64,000 nucleotides of DNA from Sarcomyxa edulis (Eukaryota; Basidiomycota; Agaricomycetes; Agaricales; Mycenaceae): positions 496,001-560,000 of the forward strand of contig QUOL01000005.1 in the NCBI GenBank assembly GCA_009761415.1, in the 5' to 3' direction. Positions 21,675 to 32,025 of this stretch are shown piece after piece. The translations under genes were made by a program, and so were the position numbers. The notes beneath the pieces were generated by a model. That model saw only the letters and a program-made list of their open reading frames with translations. It searched no databases and was not told the DNA's origin. The stretch's first letter is position 1, and every line of letters starts with the position of its first letter.

Positions 21675-23445
21675 ATGTCCGATCCGTGCAATGATACTTT
21701 GGACTCGGATTGGAAAGCGAATGGAACCAGAAAGGTCAAACCTGAAAAGTCTGTAGGATACGTGCATGAATCTATTAAACTGCCCGTGTATCCTATAGAC
21801 GCCGACCAAAATTCTCTCTGCATTTGCGATAGAGCAATGGACACTGCTTCCACCGTCAACGGCCCACCAACGACGGATGTCGTAGACGTTGGCGAACTCC
21901 GTGCCCCAAAGCCTGAGATTGTCGACAAACCCCTCCTGATTTATCGAATATTGCTTGTCTTCGCTCTATTATCTATACCTTTGATTTTCAGTGCTTTCGA
22001 GGGATTTCGAGGGCATAATCTTGACATAGAGAGCGAGGACCATTTTTATGGTCGAGTGGCAAGTTTTCCTCCTCTAGATATATATGTCCATCTGATGATA
22101 TCTCTAGATTGACGTCGCAGTTGACCTAGTCGAGATCAAACCCGCCGCAGAAACCATGACTCTGTCTTGGGCTCTATCTGACAGATGCTCAACGCACAAA
22201 CAGAGGGCCAAAGCCTCTCACTGCACTGCAGTCAACATATTCGTAGACCGGCAAGTATCAGGTATCTCAATGTTTCGCAATCTCACTCTCAGCATGAGCA
22301 TCACAATCTCAGGAACCGATTATCGACTCCTCCACCCAGTGGTCAAATCCCCTCGAACAATGTTCCTGATGTGCCATTCTTCTTCTACAATGCTACCAAA
22401 GTCAATCTCGATGAACACTTCGCCAAATCTCCGATGTTCAAGACTAGTGTGATCTTGTCTGGTCTGCACAATATGAAATCCTCGCTCGAAAACTATCCTT
22501 ACGATGAGTAAGTTTTTGATACTTCCATTAGCTTCTGTCATTTACCGTCGCTGCGTTCAGGTACGCTGGCCGAATGCTTCTATTTGCACGGGATGCCGTT
22601 ACAAATCAGCCGGTTAGAATCAGGATCACATCTAGCAGTGGAACCGTTGCGTACGTTTTTTCAACCATCTGAGAGAATATCAACCCTTCATGATTGCAAA
22701 AACAACCTAGAGGATACATTACTAAGACTATTGACCACTCGATTAATGATCTCTTCCCTGCTATCGATGTTGAAATATTAGTGAAGAGGAGCAGGATGAT
22801 CAAGGCGTACGTCGTGATAATCGTCCTTGCGCTGTGTAGGTTTCTTGTGTATTCGAAGCTCGTGGACCCAGGCACTGATCACGATCTGAAGGGATCATCA
22901 CGCTGATACTGCTATTCCTCGCAGTAGATAGTGCCTTTTTCGGCCTGCCCCGACCAGTGGAAGTACTCGTCGTTCCGGTGGCAACATTGTTTACATCGAC
23001 GCAACTCAGAAGTACATTTCCGGGCGCACCGCACCATTTTGGTATGCTCACTTTGATCTCACGGGGTTCCTCATTCATTGATTCCATTTAGGTGCCCGGA
23101 TCGGTGAGATTCTCTGCTTTTCGATGTTTAATGGAAATTTATCGTGCTCGGACAGATTTTATTGGGATCTTGCCCTGTCTCGTGTTGATGGTGTTTTCGG
23201 TGCGTTGTTTAAGGTACTGACTTTGAAGATGGACTTCATCAATCTATCAATAGGCTACATTGACCATGGTCACCGCTGCTGTGTTTTCCATCGAAGACCA
23301 CAAAAAACACCAGCGGAGAGACACACTTATCACCTTGTGCCGTGAGTTCGATGATGTAGCGGTCTATATAACTCATGCCAACCTATAATTCTCAGTGCGT
23401 CGCCAACGAGCCAGTGACCACAACAAGACCATGTCGCAGTGTTGA
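21675..23445 (+). CDS. DUF4436-type multi-span membrane protein
   Basis: Start MSDPCNDTLDSDWK. After a Lys/Pro-rich cytosolic N-terminus comes TM1 (LLIYRILLVFALLSIPLIF). The lumenal DUF4436 region follows: IDVAVDLVEIKPAAETMTLS, CTAVNIF, then by a 50-nt intron HEHHNLRNRLSTPPP, PFFFYNATKVNLDEHF, YPYDEYAGRMLLFARDA. Three C-terminal membrane segments follow (MIKAYVVIIVLAL; ITLILLFLAVDSAFFG; VVPVATLFTSTQLR), then DFIGILPCLVLMVFSVRCLR and ATLTMVTAAVFSIEDHKKHQ. The last exon gives a short basic tail ending at 23445. The order and the GILPCLVL motif are those of fungal and bacterial DUF4436 proteins, whose function is not established. Some acceptors are inferred from frame alone. A copy of the last two exons follows at 23969. 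Confidence 0.78.
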
Positions 23446-23968
23446 GGTACATGTTTCAACCCTATGCAGCCCCGATCGTGTCACGCTCTCCGCAACGCGT
23501 TCGGCAGGTTATCATTGCTCGTCTCTTCCTGTAATGCAAGTTCTATGATGGATAATATTGATGAAGTACGTCTATACTTCTAATACTTCTAAGAGTTCTG
23601 TCGGATGTTTGTTTGGGACATATATACACTGTCTGCGCTTGTCTCGAAGATCTAGCGTTGACAAGTGACATTCGTCCTTGTTCCAAATCAGAAAAAATTG
23701 CCGTATCGCTGACCCTCACACTCCAGCGATGATCTTCTCGGAAGAATCCTTCCAAGGTACGATGATAGGGAGTGTACGAGGCAGGGCGCATAGAAACTGC
23801 CTTGTTCTATGTCCTATGTCTCGTTCTTCGAGTTCAACGTTCGTGAGCCTATTTTCCTGAAGTCTCTCCACTCTAGCCCAATGGACGATGCAAACACCGA
23901 AGTCCCTGTAACTCTCGAGTTAGATGCTGGTGCCATCAAAGCCTAGAATTCCGGACATCTGTCGACAG
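23446..23968. other. Spacer between the DUF4436 gene and its duplicated exons
   Basis: No gene is seen. The stretch is probably the 3' end of the upstream gene plus sequence that decayed after duplication. Confidence 0.3.
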
Positions 23969-24204
23969 GCCGCTTTGACCATGGTCACCGTTGTTGTGTT
24001 CTTCATCGATGCCGAGAGAGAACCAAGGGACACATTGCTCACCACATTTAGTGAGTTATAAGACTTAGTTGCTCGAGGTGTAAAGTTTTCCTCGACTGAC
24101 TGTACTTATCTCTCTCAGTACGCCGTAATCAAGGGAGACGATGTGGGCTCAACTTTAGAGTCGGGAAGTTGAAGAGAGTCAAGAATGTTTTGAGTCTGTG
24201 CTGA
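23969..24204 (+). pseudogene. Duplicated last two exons of the DUF4436 gene
   Basis: After an AG acceptor (GTCGACAG) the frame reads AALTMVTVVVFFIDAEREPR then DTLLTTF. This is parallel to ATLTMVTAAVFSIEDHKKHQ of the upstream gene. A GTGAGT donor and a CTCTCAG acceptor lie at the same relative places, followed by RRNQGRRCGLNFRVG and a stop at 24202-24204. No upstream exons are duplicated that I can find. Both exons stay open, so the cassette is either a gene fragment or an alternative 3' end of the neighbour. Confidence 0.55.
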
Positions 24205-24430
24205 AAGCAGAACGGCGCGCCCTGTTTTTGGTGCATTTCACAGCTCTTTACCATTCTCTGCACCTATCTCTGTTCACATGAAGCACGTACAATTTGTATC
24301 CGTCGGAGTCTACTTTAAGTTGTATCAATATTGTTTCTCTGGTCCGTCCGAGTCGATCACACGCACATGGTTTGCACATGGTAGAAACGAAAGAAAAGTC
24401 TTGGCAAAGAGTCTGCCAGGGTCTCCCCAT

Positions 24431-26264
24431 CATGGCCAACGATCTGCTCTTTCATCTCCTCACCGTATTCTGTTACGCAGGCCTTGCAAGTGCAGATAAT
24501 ACTACTGAGCAAGTACATTTTTCCAAAACAGTTTCTTCAATTCTCAAAGAAAATCTCATACAGATACGACACGGATCCATATCTGAAATACCGCCCGCCA
24601 TTTGCTCGCTCTCTCCCTGTCCAAATCTTGATAACAGGCGTAGTACTCACAATTGTCGGCGTTCTCCTAATCCATCTTATCTTCACATTCCAATACCACT
24701 GGCCCCTCGCTCCAGTCAATTATGTTCTTCAGATTTCCGGGGTTACAACGCTCTTGATTTCGCTCGTTGCAACTCTACACGTCGTGCTCTCAGAAACCGA
24801 GACTGAGAGTCAAAAATGGCCTTACATGCTGAGTTACATCGCAGTCAATGTAGGGGATGTTTCAAATGGATGGACCACCGCAGAGAGAGCGACCTGGCTT
24901 GTTATGAACGCAACGACATCCGGCCTTGTACAGGTTCGTAATCCATCTATTTTTCCCACTAGCATCGACTCATACTACGCAGATAACTCATATACAATTC
25001 ATGACATTGTTATACCCCTCTCGGCTTGAAGGCCGACTAATATTTGCTCTTCTGGGTTCGTCGCATCCATAATTTATTACTCGTTACACTCTGAACCCTC
25101 GTTACAGGCCCCCTTGCTATCATTGCAGCCATAATGCAACTCCTTCCAATAAACGGGAATCAATCAGCCATATCATCGGCTTCAGCCATCCGCAATGTCT
25201 GTAACGCGACACTATCCCTCCTCTTCACCGCATCTCTCTTCATCTGGGGCTTCCTCGTGAACCGCCGTCAAGCATGGCGGATGGACGGTGGGACGGCAGC
25301 GTTTGGTGCTGCTGCTTTGATGCTCGCATTGCTCAGCACTGCGCTCAATTTCTTATACGTTCCTCGAGAGGAAGAATATGTATGGTTACCGGGGTTGATG
25401 TGGGCTGTAGTACTGTGGCAGAGCTTCTTGGGATGGTGGTGGTGGGTTGGTGCTGGAAGTGGAAGTGGGTTGGCGCTTTCGGTATGGGAAGGGAAGGATG
25501 CGATGCAAGAGATGTTAAAGCGTGAAGAGAAGAGAGAGAAGAGACGGAAATTAAGGGAGGAGAAGAAGAAGGAAAGGAAAGCTAAAGCAAAGAGTGCTTG
25601 GAAAGGTGTTGCTGGTGCCTTTTCTCGCAATGGGATGGGTGTGGCGTCGGCGAATCAGCATGTCTCGGATGATGCCACAGGTGGCCGACGTACGGCGTCA
25701 CATTCCCCTCCACCGGCATCTGTCCCGCTCTCTGTATCACCGTCTATCTCGTCTACGTCCACATCTACTACGACTGGGCTATCATCGGTATCCAGCACGA
25801 GCACGCTCCCCGTCCCTCTCCCCGGTTTCCTTCGGCACTGGTATGCATCTCTTCGTCGCGCGCATGTTGTAGCTGCGCGTCAGCAGGCTGTAGAGCGTGT
25901 CGAGAGAATACGAGAGCTTGACAGAGGTATGACGGGGTCAGCTGGAATTGGGAGGTTCGCGGGTTGGGGCTTTGGCAGCTTTTGGATGAGGGGGAGACAA
26001 ATCGAGAGAGATATGATCAATTCTAGAATTCCACGACCACGACCACCACGATCACCGCCGCAAGTCGAGACAGAGGATGAAGACGACGATGTGTATGATG
26101 CTAGGATGAACGACGACGATATCCCATACGGAATGAGGGCAGGCGTCGAACCGCCATCACCCCGTCCTCTTCCAGCACAACCAGTTCTGACCGAGAGACC
26201 TCAGTCGATGTGGTGGTGGGGTCCTCTTGGTCGATGGCGATTGAAAGACTCGACCGAATATTGA
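24431..26264 (+). CDS. Seven-TM-like membrane protein with signal peptide, unknown function
   Basis: The proposed start is MANDLLFHLLTVFCYAGLAS, a good signal peptide. After a poorly resolved first junction the frame is clear: YDTDPYLKYRPPFARSLPVQ, then membrane helices ILITGVVLTIVGVLLIHLIF and VLQISGVTTLLISLVATLHV. Then come ITHIQFMTLLYPSRLEGRLI, GPLAIIAAIMQLL, a helix LSLLFTASLFIWGFLV, AAALMLALLSTALNFLYV, and WAVVLWQSFLGWWWWVG. A long cytosolic tail follows: a charged coiled segment (KREEKREKRRKLREEKKKER), a Ser/Thr-rich stretch, RIRELDRGMTG, an acidic EDEDDDVYD patch and MWWWGPLGRWRLKDSTEY. Introns at 24935-24983 and 25051-25107 are clear GT-AG. The organisation is one I associate with uncharacterised agaricomycete membrane proteins. 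The exact 5' exon structure (24431-24560) is uncertain because no donor/acceptor pair of normal length keeps the frame. Confidence 0.7.
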
Positions 26265-26839
26265 GTCTTGGGCTTGGAGGGTGTGTATGATAGCGCGGCG
26301 TTGTCGATATCTTGGATCATCGCTTTTGTTTTGTATCTGTACAAGAAATATGCACATTAATTTACTCAGCATGTTCACTCTTTTTGTGCTTCAGTTGGAG
26401 GATGGCATAGTGATACTAATAGTAACTTGAAGCCCAATCGATAATATCACGAGGCGTACGCGCGTAAGCTTCAAGTTGTTCCGGTTTGGATCAAAGGCCT
26501 GTTGAGCGCTTGGGCATGGACGCAGGAAAGTGTTGGGACGTACACTTGGCCAGGTCATACTTAGCCAAGCGTCAGAAATGAGCAGTTGGCCAGGTCAAAC
26601 CTTGTGAAGTGGACGTACATTTACAATTTCGAACCCCGTCATTCGATCGAGTGGCTGTGCACGACGATCCCCGCAAGCCAAAAGCTTGTCCCTCAGGCTG
26701 CTTCCTCCATCACCCACTGCAAGTAAATTCATACAACTTGACTGCGATTGGCTTGATTTTCTGCGGGGATATTATTTATTCGGACCCAAGTCTTGAGAAA
26801 TCACCTCAGCGCCTATTTCCACGGGACGCAACATTTGGA
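26265..26839. other. Intergenic region left of the transposon
   Basis: No supported gene. GGCCAGGTC occurs twice near 26545 and 26590 within a weak local duplication; nothing else stands out. Confidence 0.3.
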
Positions 26840-26847
26840 CATTCCAT

Positions 26848-27219
26848 AGGACCCCGGATTATACCCTCAGAGGCCTGATCACGATTCCGAGAAAATTTTG
26901 AGATTTGGGACACGAAGGCCTGATCAAAATTCCGATAAAGCTTGCCCGAGGACCACCCAAGGCCTGATTTTTTTTCCGATAAAGTCTCCAGATTGTGGGC
27001 GAAAGAAAAATTTTGAGATCACGTTTGTCACGGTTCGTAACACCATGTGATCAAGGCTTCCATTTTGGGACGCGTGTGTACCTCTGGGAGGATTTTTTGG
27101 GCCGAAGGCCTGATGAAAATCCGAGAAAATCAGCCAAAATGTGGTCAAAAAAATTCCGATAAGATACGAGATTTGGCCAAAAAAAAAATCAGGCCTCTGA
27201 GGGTATAATCCGGGGTCCT
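26848..27219. mobile_element. Non-autonomous DNA transposon (MITE), 372 bp, hAT-like
   Basis: The ends are a perfect 32-bp inverted repeat: it opens AGGACCCCGGATTATACC (26848 on) and closes with the exact reverse complement ending CCGGGGTCCT-type at 27219. The octamer CATTCCAT flanks it directly on both sides (26840-26847 and 27220-27227), a perfect target-site duplication. Inside, GGCCTGAT recurs at least four times and TTCCGATAA-like motifs recur, like subterminal transposase-binding sites. It contains no coding frame. An 8-bp duplication is typical of hAT (and P) elements; the superfamily is inferred from that alone. Confidence 0.9.
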
Positions 27220-27413
27220 CATTCCATCTGACCTCGCCGACGGCCTCGTCAAATCCCGGATCCCCGGTGGATTACTAACTCTTTGTCAGGAACTGGATAC
27301 ATTTGGGATACATAACATCGATATAATTCTCCGAGTCCATCATTCTCTTTCGATCCTCCTGCAGATTTGCAGGACTGACACTAGTCTACAGGCGCAGTTA
27401 CAGTGTCAAGGTC

Positions 27414-29147
27414 ATGAGCGAAACGTGAGTACTGTTATCTTCTATGATGACTAGCCTATCTAATCGCCAGCTACAGATATGTCAACATGTTTGGGGGCTC
27501 CCCTCTGAATCGTCTATCTTGGCTTAGGCCATCTCATGCCTTTCTAAATCATATCGCTTCACACGAATCAACGCGCTGGATCTTATTCAACGATGGACTA
27601 CCTCTGGTCGCATCTCTCCCACTCAACCCTCCGAATATAGCTTATCTATCGTCCAAGGACGTGTTGGAGTTGTTAGGCCGGGAAGAACCGCTCTTCGGGC
27701 AAGGAGAGAAACCCAACGATGTTATACCCACATTGCCAAACGCTGAAGACAAGGGCCACTCCCATAAAGACTCTCCATTAGATGCTGCGCGAATCCGGGG
27801 TGCCCGAGTCGTTTTCTTAGGACTGCAGGAAGAATCTCCTGCTCCAGGTGGCAATCCGCGCCCATCGTCCGATTTCAAGGACGCACAGACAGCCACGTCG
27901 AACCTCGCTGGGACGACCCCATACTTTGCATTCGATGTCTCGCAATTAGAAACGGAATGGACCCAGGATAAGATGGATGGATTGTCGCAGAGTTCTTCCC
28001 TTGTTAAGCAGGGGGTAAAACTGAAGTGGGTAGAACCTAGATCTTTAATCAGTCATCTAGACTTGTTCACTGGTGGTATTCTTGCTGAGGCTAAGAGCAT
28101 GGTCGACTGGAATCAACGGAACAAGGTCGGTGATTCTAATATATATGTATCGTCTCTCGATCTAACAAAGTTGCATCTGTACAGTACTGTCCGGGATGCG
28201 GCTCGCATACGTACTCGATGTGGGGTGGCTGGAAGATCGCTTGCTCTTCATTATTGCCTTGGAACAAGACCCCAACTGGTGGGAAACCTTGTCCAACAGC
28301 GTACGTTACACTCGCGGTTACTGCTTCCGTGATCGTCTTTCAGCTCATATGATCTACAGGAAAGGGCTGCACAATTTCACACATCCAAGAACGGACGCAG
28401 TCGTCATCATGATTGCCCTCGATGATACAGGTGATCGCGTTCTACTTGGACGGAATGTACGTTTTCTTCGGGTATTCAAGTATTGCTTCTCGTTTTCTGA
28501 TTATATACCACAAATACAGAGACGTTTCCCAGGAAAGTTCTACTCGGCTTTAGCAGGGTTCATCGAGCCTGGGGAGTCGTTCGAAGATGCAGTCAAACGC
28601 GAGATGTGGGAAGAGGCTGGGGTTAAGGTTTGGGATGTGAAATATCACTCTGGGCAACCTTGGGTACGTCCTCGTGTACACTCTATCGCCTACAATTCTC
28701 ATGCAGACCGTGTAGCCATATCCATCGACTTTAATGGTCGGATTTTACGCCAGAGCAGACGCGTCGCAGCCTATCCGATTAGATCTTGATAACGAATTGG
28801 CTGGTAAGTCTGATTGCATATCGGGTTTTTTATTCACTGTACTGAATTCGTGTCAAGACGCAAGATGGTTCACCCGAGCTGAAGTTAAGGCCATCCTGGA
28901 TCACCCCGAGGGAACAAACATCACCGGACGCGAAAACAAACAGCTGGCTGCTGCTGCCGGTGAGAAGGAACGTCCAGCCACATCCGATCAACAGGATGTG
29001 GTAGAGACCGCGCCCGCTGTGCTAGCCCCGCCTCCGTTCAAGGTCCCGCCCACGTCCGCCATCGCAGGGGTATTGATTCGGGAATGGGTTGAAGGGAGGA
29101 TTGTCGTCCTTCCTACAGCGCAGACTGCCACTGGACCGAACCTGTGA
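27414..29147 (+). CDS. NPY1: NAD(H) pyrophosphatase, NPY1/NUDT12 type (Nudix hydrolase)
   Basis: A short first exon (MSET, 27414-27424) joins to YRYVNMFGGSPLNRLSW. The N-terminal domain (FNDGLPLV, SKDVLELLG, ARVVFLGLQEE, YFAFDVS) is followed by the zinc-ribbon FCPGCGSRTYSMWGGWKIAC with a further C near GGKPCPT. Next is HPRTDAVVIMIAL, then the Nudix box GFIEPGESFEDAVKREMWEE followed by AGV, which fits GX5EX7REUXEEXGU with all catalytic glutamates. SQPWPYPSTLMVGF-type sequence is the NADH-specific element. The enzyme cleaves NAD(H) to NMN(H) and AMP and is often peroxisomal. The C-terminus here, GPNL, is not a canonical PTS1. A Lys/Ala/Pro-rich insertion sits before the end (ENKQLAAAAGEKERPATSD). 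Complete in the window with about five introns. Confidence 0.9.
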
Positions 29148-30412
29148 GGTGTTGGGCATTTGTTACCTAATTATAAGTATTTGGTTCAAAGTTTGCCATC
29201 AGGATGTAAAATAAACTCTCGTTTCGGTTATAGAATGGACGCCCTTCAATGGCTGCGCTTACCAAGTTGCGACTCGGACACTCTCGGGCATGCTCAAACA
29301 CTCCGGTTCTATCCATCGTTGCATGCGAATCGTCTTTGGTAGCCCCTTGATTTCTGCGGACGAAACCGTAAAATTTCCTCAACAATCGATATCGGCGATA
29401 TTTTTAGTTCTTTCCCTCAAGTGGTCGTCCCCAACGCAGCGCTTCCCTGGCACAGATCAGGCGTCTTGAAAAAAAGAGCCTCCTGATTGGACACATACTC
29501 CGAGCGTTACCACAGCTATCGCAGAACTATGACGATGAGAAGGCCAGACTCCACTAACGTATTCTCCATAGACAAATTGTTTCGTCAAGTTAAGTTGAAT
29601 GGAAGGTTAGGGACGGTTTGCTTCTTTTTCGACCTCACCGCTGACCTATTATTTGACAGTATCACGCCGTGCGGTAATCTATTAGTTCTGATGATCTCAA
29701 CCATCTGATTGCATCTCCCATCTGCTTGCCGCATACTACCCCATCGACGCAACCTCCACGTTACGGTCGATAAAGCACCTGCTAAGATGCACTGTCCCGT
29801 CTACCAATCAGAAACTCTGGCAACGTTCTTATTGTCTCAGCGTATTGTTAAGCGGATATAGGTACCTAGCATGAGTTTACATCTTCGGTGCTTGATTTTC
29901 TAACGGAGCCCAGATTTCTATCCCCTCTGATAGAATCTTTTGCTCCAATACACTCGTAGCTTCTATCCTATTCTGACCGGCGTCCTGTAGAGAGGTACTC
30001 CGGAGGTTCTGGCACCTTTTTGGGCGTCCAATGACGTTCTTTCGCTCTCATATGGAACAATCTAACCTACATTTCAAAGGCAGGCCCATGCGTGCTGTGG
30101 ATCTGTCCAGAACATGTAAACGAACGTGTGAATTTACTCCAGTACGCGGCTTTGCCACGAGCTGCCGTTCCTCGAGAAGTTCTATGCCGTGTCGGGCGTG
30201 GGTGTTGCATCCTTCATCGATGTACATATACACCGCGATGTCTCCGTCTGACTGACGGTTGACATCCTCTGGATTCTGATCCCCCCTCCTTTCTTTCGAG
30301 GTAAGTTATCTCACTTCCCAATATCCGTTTGATCATCATTAGTCTGAAGACTAAACTCTATCGTTCTTTTCGGTGATAGTACGGCAGCCCAAGTACGGCG
30401 CCAGGGTGTAAC
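29148..30412. other. Intergenic region, 1.3 kb
   Basis: No gene can be supported; the frames present are under 80 codons with no family character. The last 100 bp before 30413 are the likely promoter of the F-box gene. Confidence 0.35.
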
Positions 30413-31695
30413 ATGCGCGTCCCCGTAGAGGTCTGCACCTTCATAATCCAAAGTCTATCCCCCGTCGATCTATCCACAATGTCCACCGTCTCCCGGGAGT
30501 TTCAGCGCTTGACCGAGCGTCTCCTTTACCGCTCTTTAGAGCTGCATCGCTACCGATGCGATTCTATCCTCAAATGCATCCTCGCCATCACACGAACCCC
30601 CCGTCGAGCAGTCCTCGTCCGTTCCATTTCCTTACCCGCAGGGTTTAGCAAACGAACCGTCACCATCTCCGATATCCCTATCTTCCAAAAACTACTTTCC
30701 CATGCTCTAAAAATGTTCGCCAACCTAAAATCACTACACATACGTCGCCACGTCGAAATGACAAGCTCTACTTTTCATTTTTATCTCAAATCTTGGATGC
30801 TCCACGGATGCACGTTTCGCCTCCATACGTTCAGCTGCGTGCAGTGTAACATGTACTTTGAATGCTTCGCCGAATTCTTCTCTGGACAGCCGGGTATCCA
30901 GGATTGGATGTTTGGTTTCAATAAGGAGATTCAGGAGTATGGAGTAGCCACTTTCCCGCATAATTTGCTCCCTGAAATATCTACTGTCGAAATCAACGAC
31001 TGGCGCATCCTCTCGGTGATGCCTTCGAGGCCTATCAAACGTCTGGCAATTCGTACGCATTATCTGGACACAGGCTTACTTTCCAAGCTATGTACTGCAT
31101 TGGTTCGATTTCGACAGACGGTCACGCATCTGGACATCGAGATGGATGGGATGACTGGACATCACTCCGAGCCTGATAGTGGTGGTCCATGGGCCCCGTC
31201 GACTCTGATTGAGCTTCTCGGACAGCATCTGCCAGAACTGGAATACTTGCAGTTGTCTCTAGGAACTATCAAGGTCAGGCATATCCCAAAATCACAAATC
31301 CCATCAGTCTGATTGATGCTCTTTCTTATCCGTACTAGACCGATGGTTGCAATCTGGATGATGTATCGCAGTCTATCTCACGGATGGGATCTCTAAAAAC
31401 ATTCGTCATTGATCCTATAGAGTCTTCTGAAGATGTCTTATGCAGAACCAACAAATCGAGGAAGGATCTTCAATGGAAATTCGACACCCATGAAGGTTGT
31501 CTCGCGGTTGCGAGACAATTTATCGCCGCCTCCTCGTCCCTCTTTCGGGTCGCATTCCCTTCCTCTGGCGATCCACACCGTCCGTTTTGTTTTCCATGTT
31601 GCTCTATATATCTCAGATCCGAAGTAGAAGGCGTAAAACTTGAACGCGAGATGCTTTTGCGCAGAGAATATCAAAATCTATGGAGGGACCTATGA
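30413..31695 (+). CDS. F-box protein
   Basis: The protein begins MRVPVEVCTFIIQSLSPVDL and continues STMSTVSREFQRLTERLLYR, an F-box (residues about 1-40) of the form P.E....I...L...DL...S.V...F. About 350 residues of LRR-like, Leu-spaced segments follow (LLSHALKMFANLKSLHIRR, TVTHLDIEMDG, LPELEYLQLSLG). One 67-nt intron (GT 31275, AG about 31338) connects to a second exon ending at 31695. F-box proteins dock substrates on SKP1-cullin ubiquitin ligases, and this type is greatly expanded in mushrooms. The substrate is unknown. Confidence 0.75.
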
Positions 31696-32025
31696 TTTGA
31701 CTCACAATGGTTGGGCAATTTGCCAGAAATTTCTAAAATCGATGTTATAATTCGTCGATAAGCTACCTTTATGTATATACTTTTGGGTAATCTATCAGTT
31801 GGTGACCGCTATGGTGAGCTCGAGTGAATTGAGCGATTGTCGAACGGTTGTCGAACGACGTTCCCAACGCGGAATTGCCGCGGAAGTTGCCGAACCTGGG
31901 AATATTTGCCTCAGTGCCGACGCAGACACGCTCACTTCGAATTCTCGTTCCCCCTGTTCCTGCCTTCGTCAAGAGGCTATACGTCGACAAGCTGGATTGT
32001 CTCGGAATATTGCCACCATTTTGCC
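31696..32025. promoter_or_regulatory. Upstream region of the MDL1-type gene
   Basis: About 330 bp with no gene. A frame in phase with MDL1 runs upstream from 31837, so an earlier start is possible, but no conserved sequence supports it. Confidence 0.35.
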
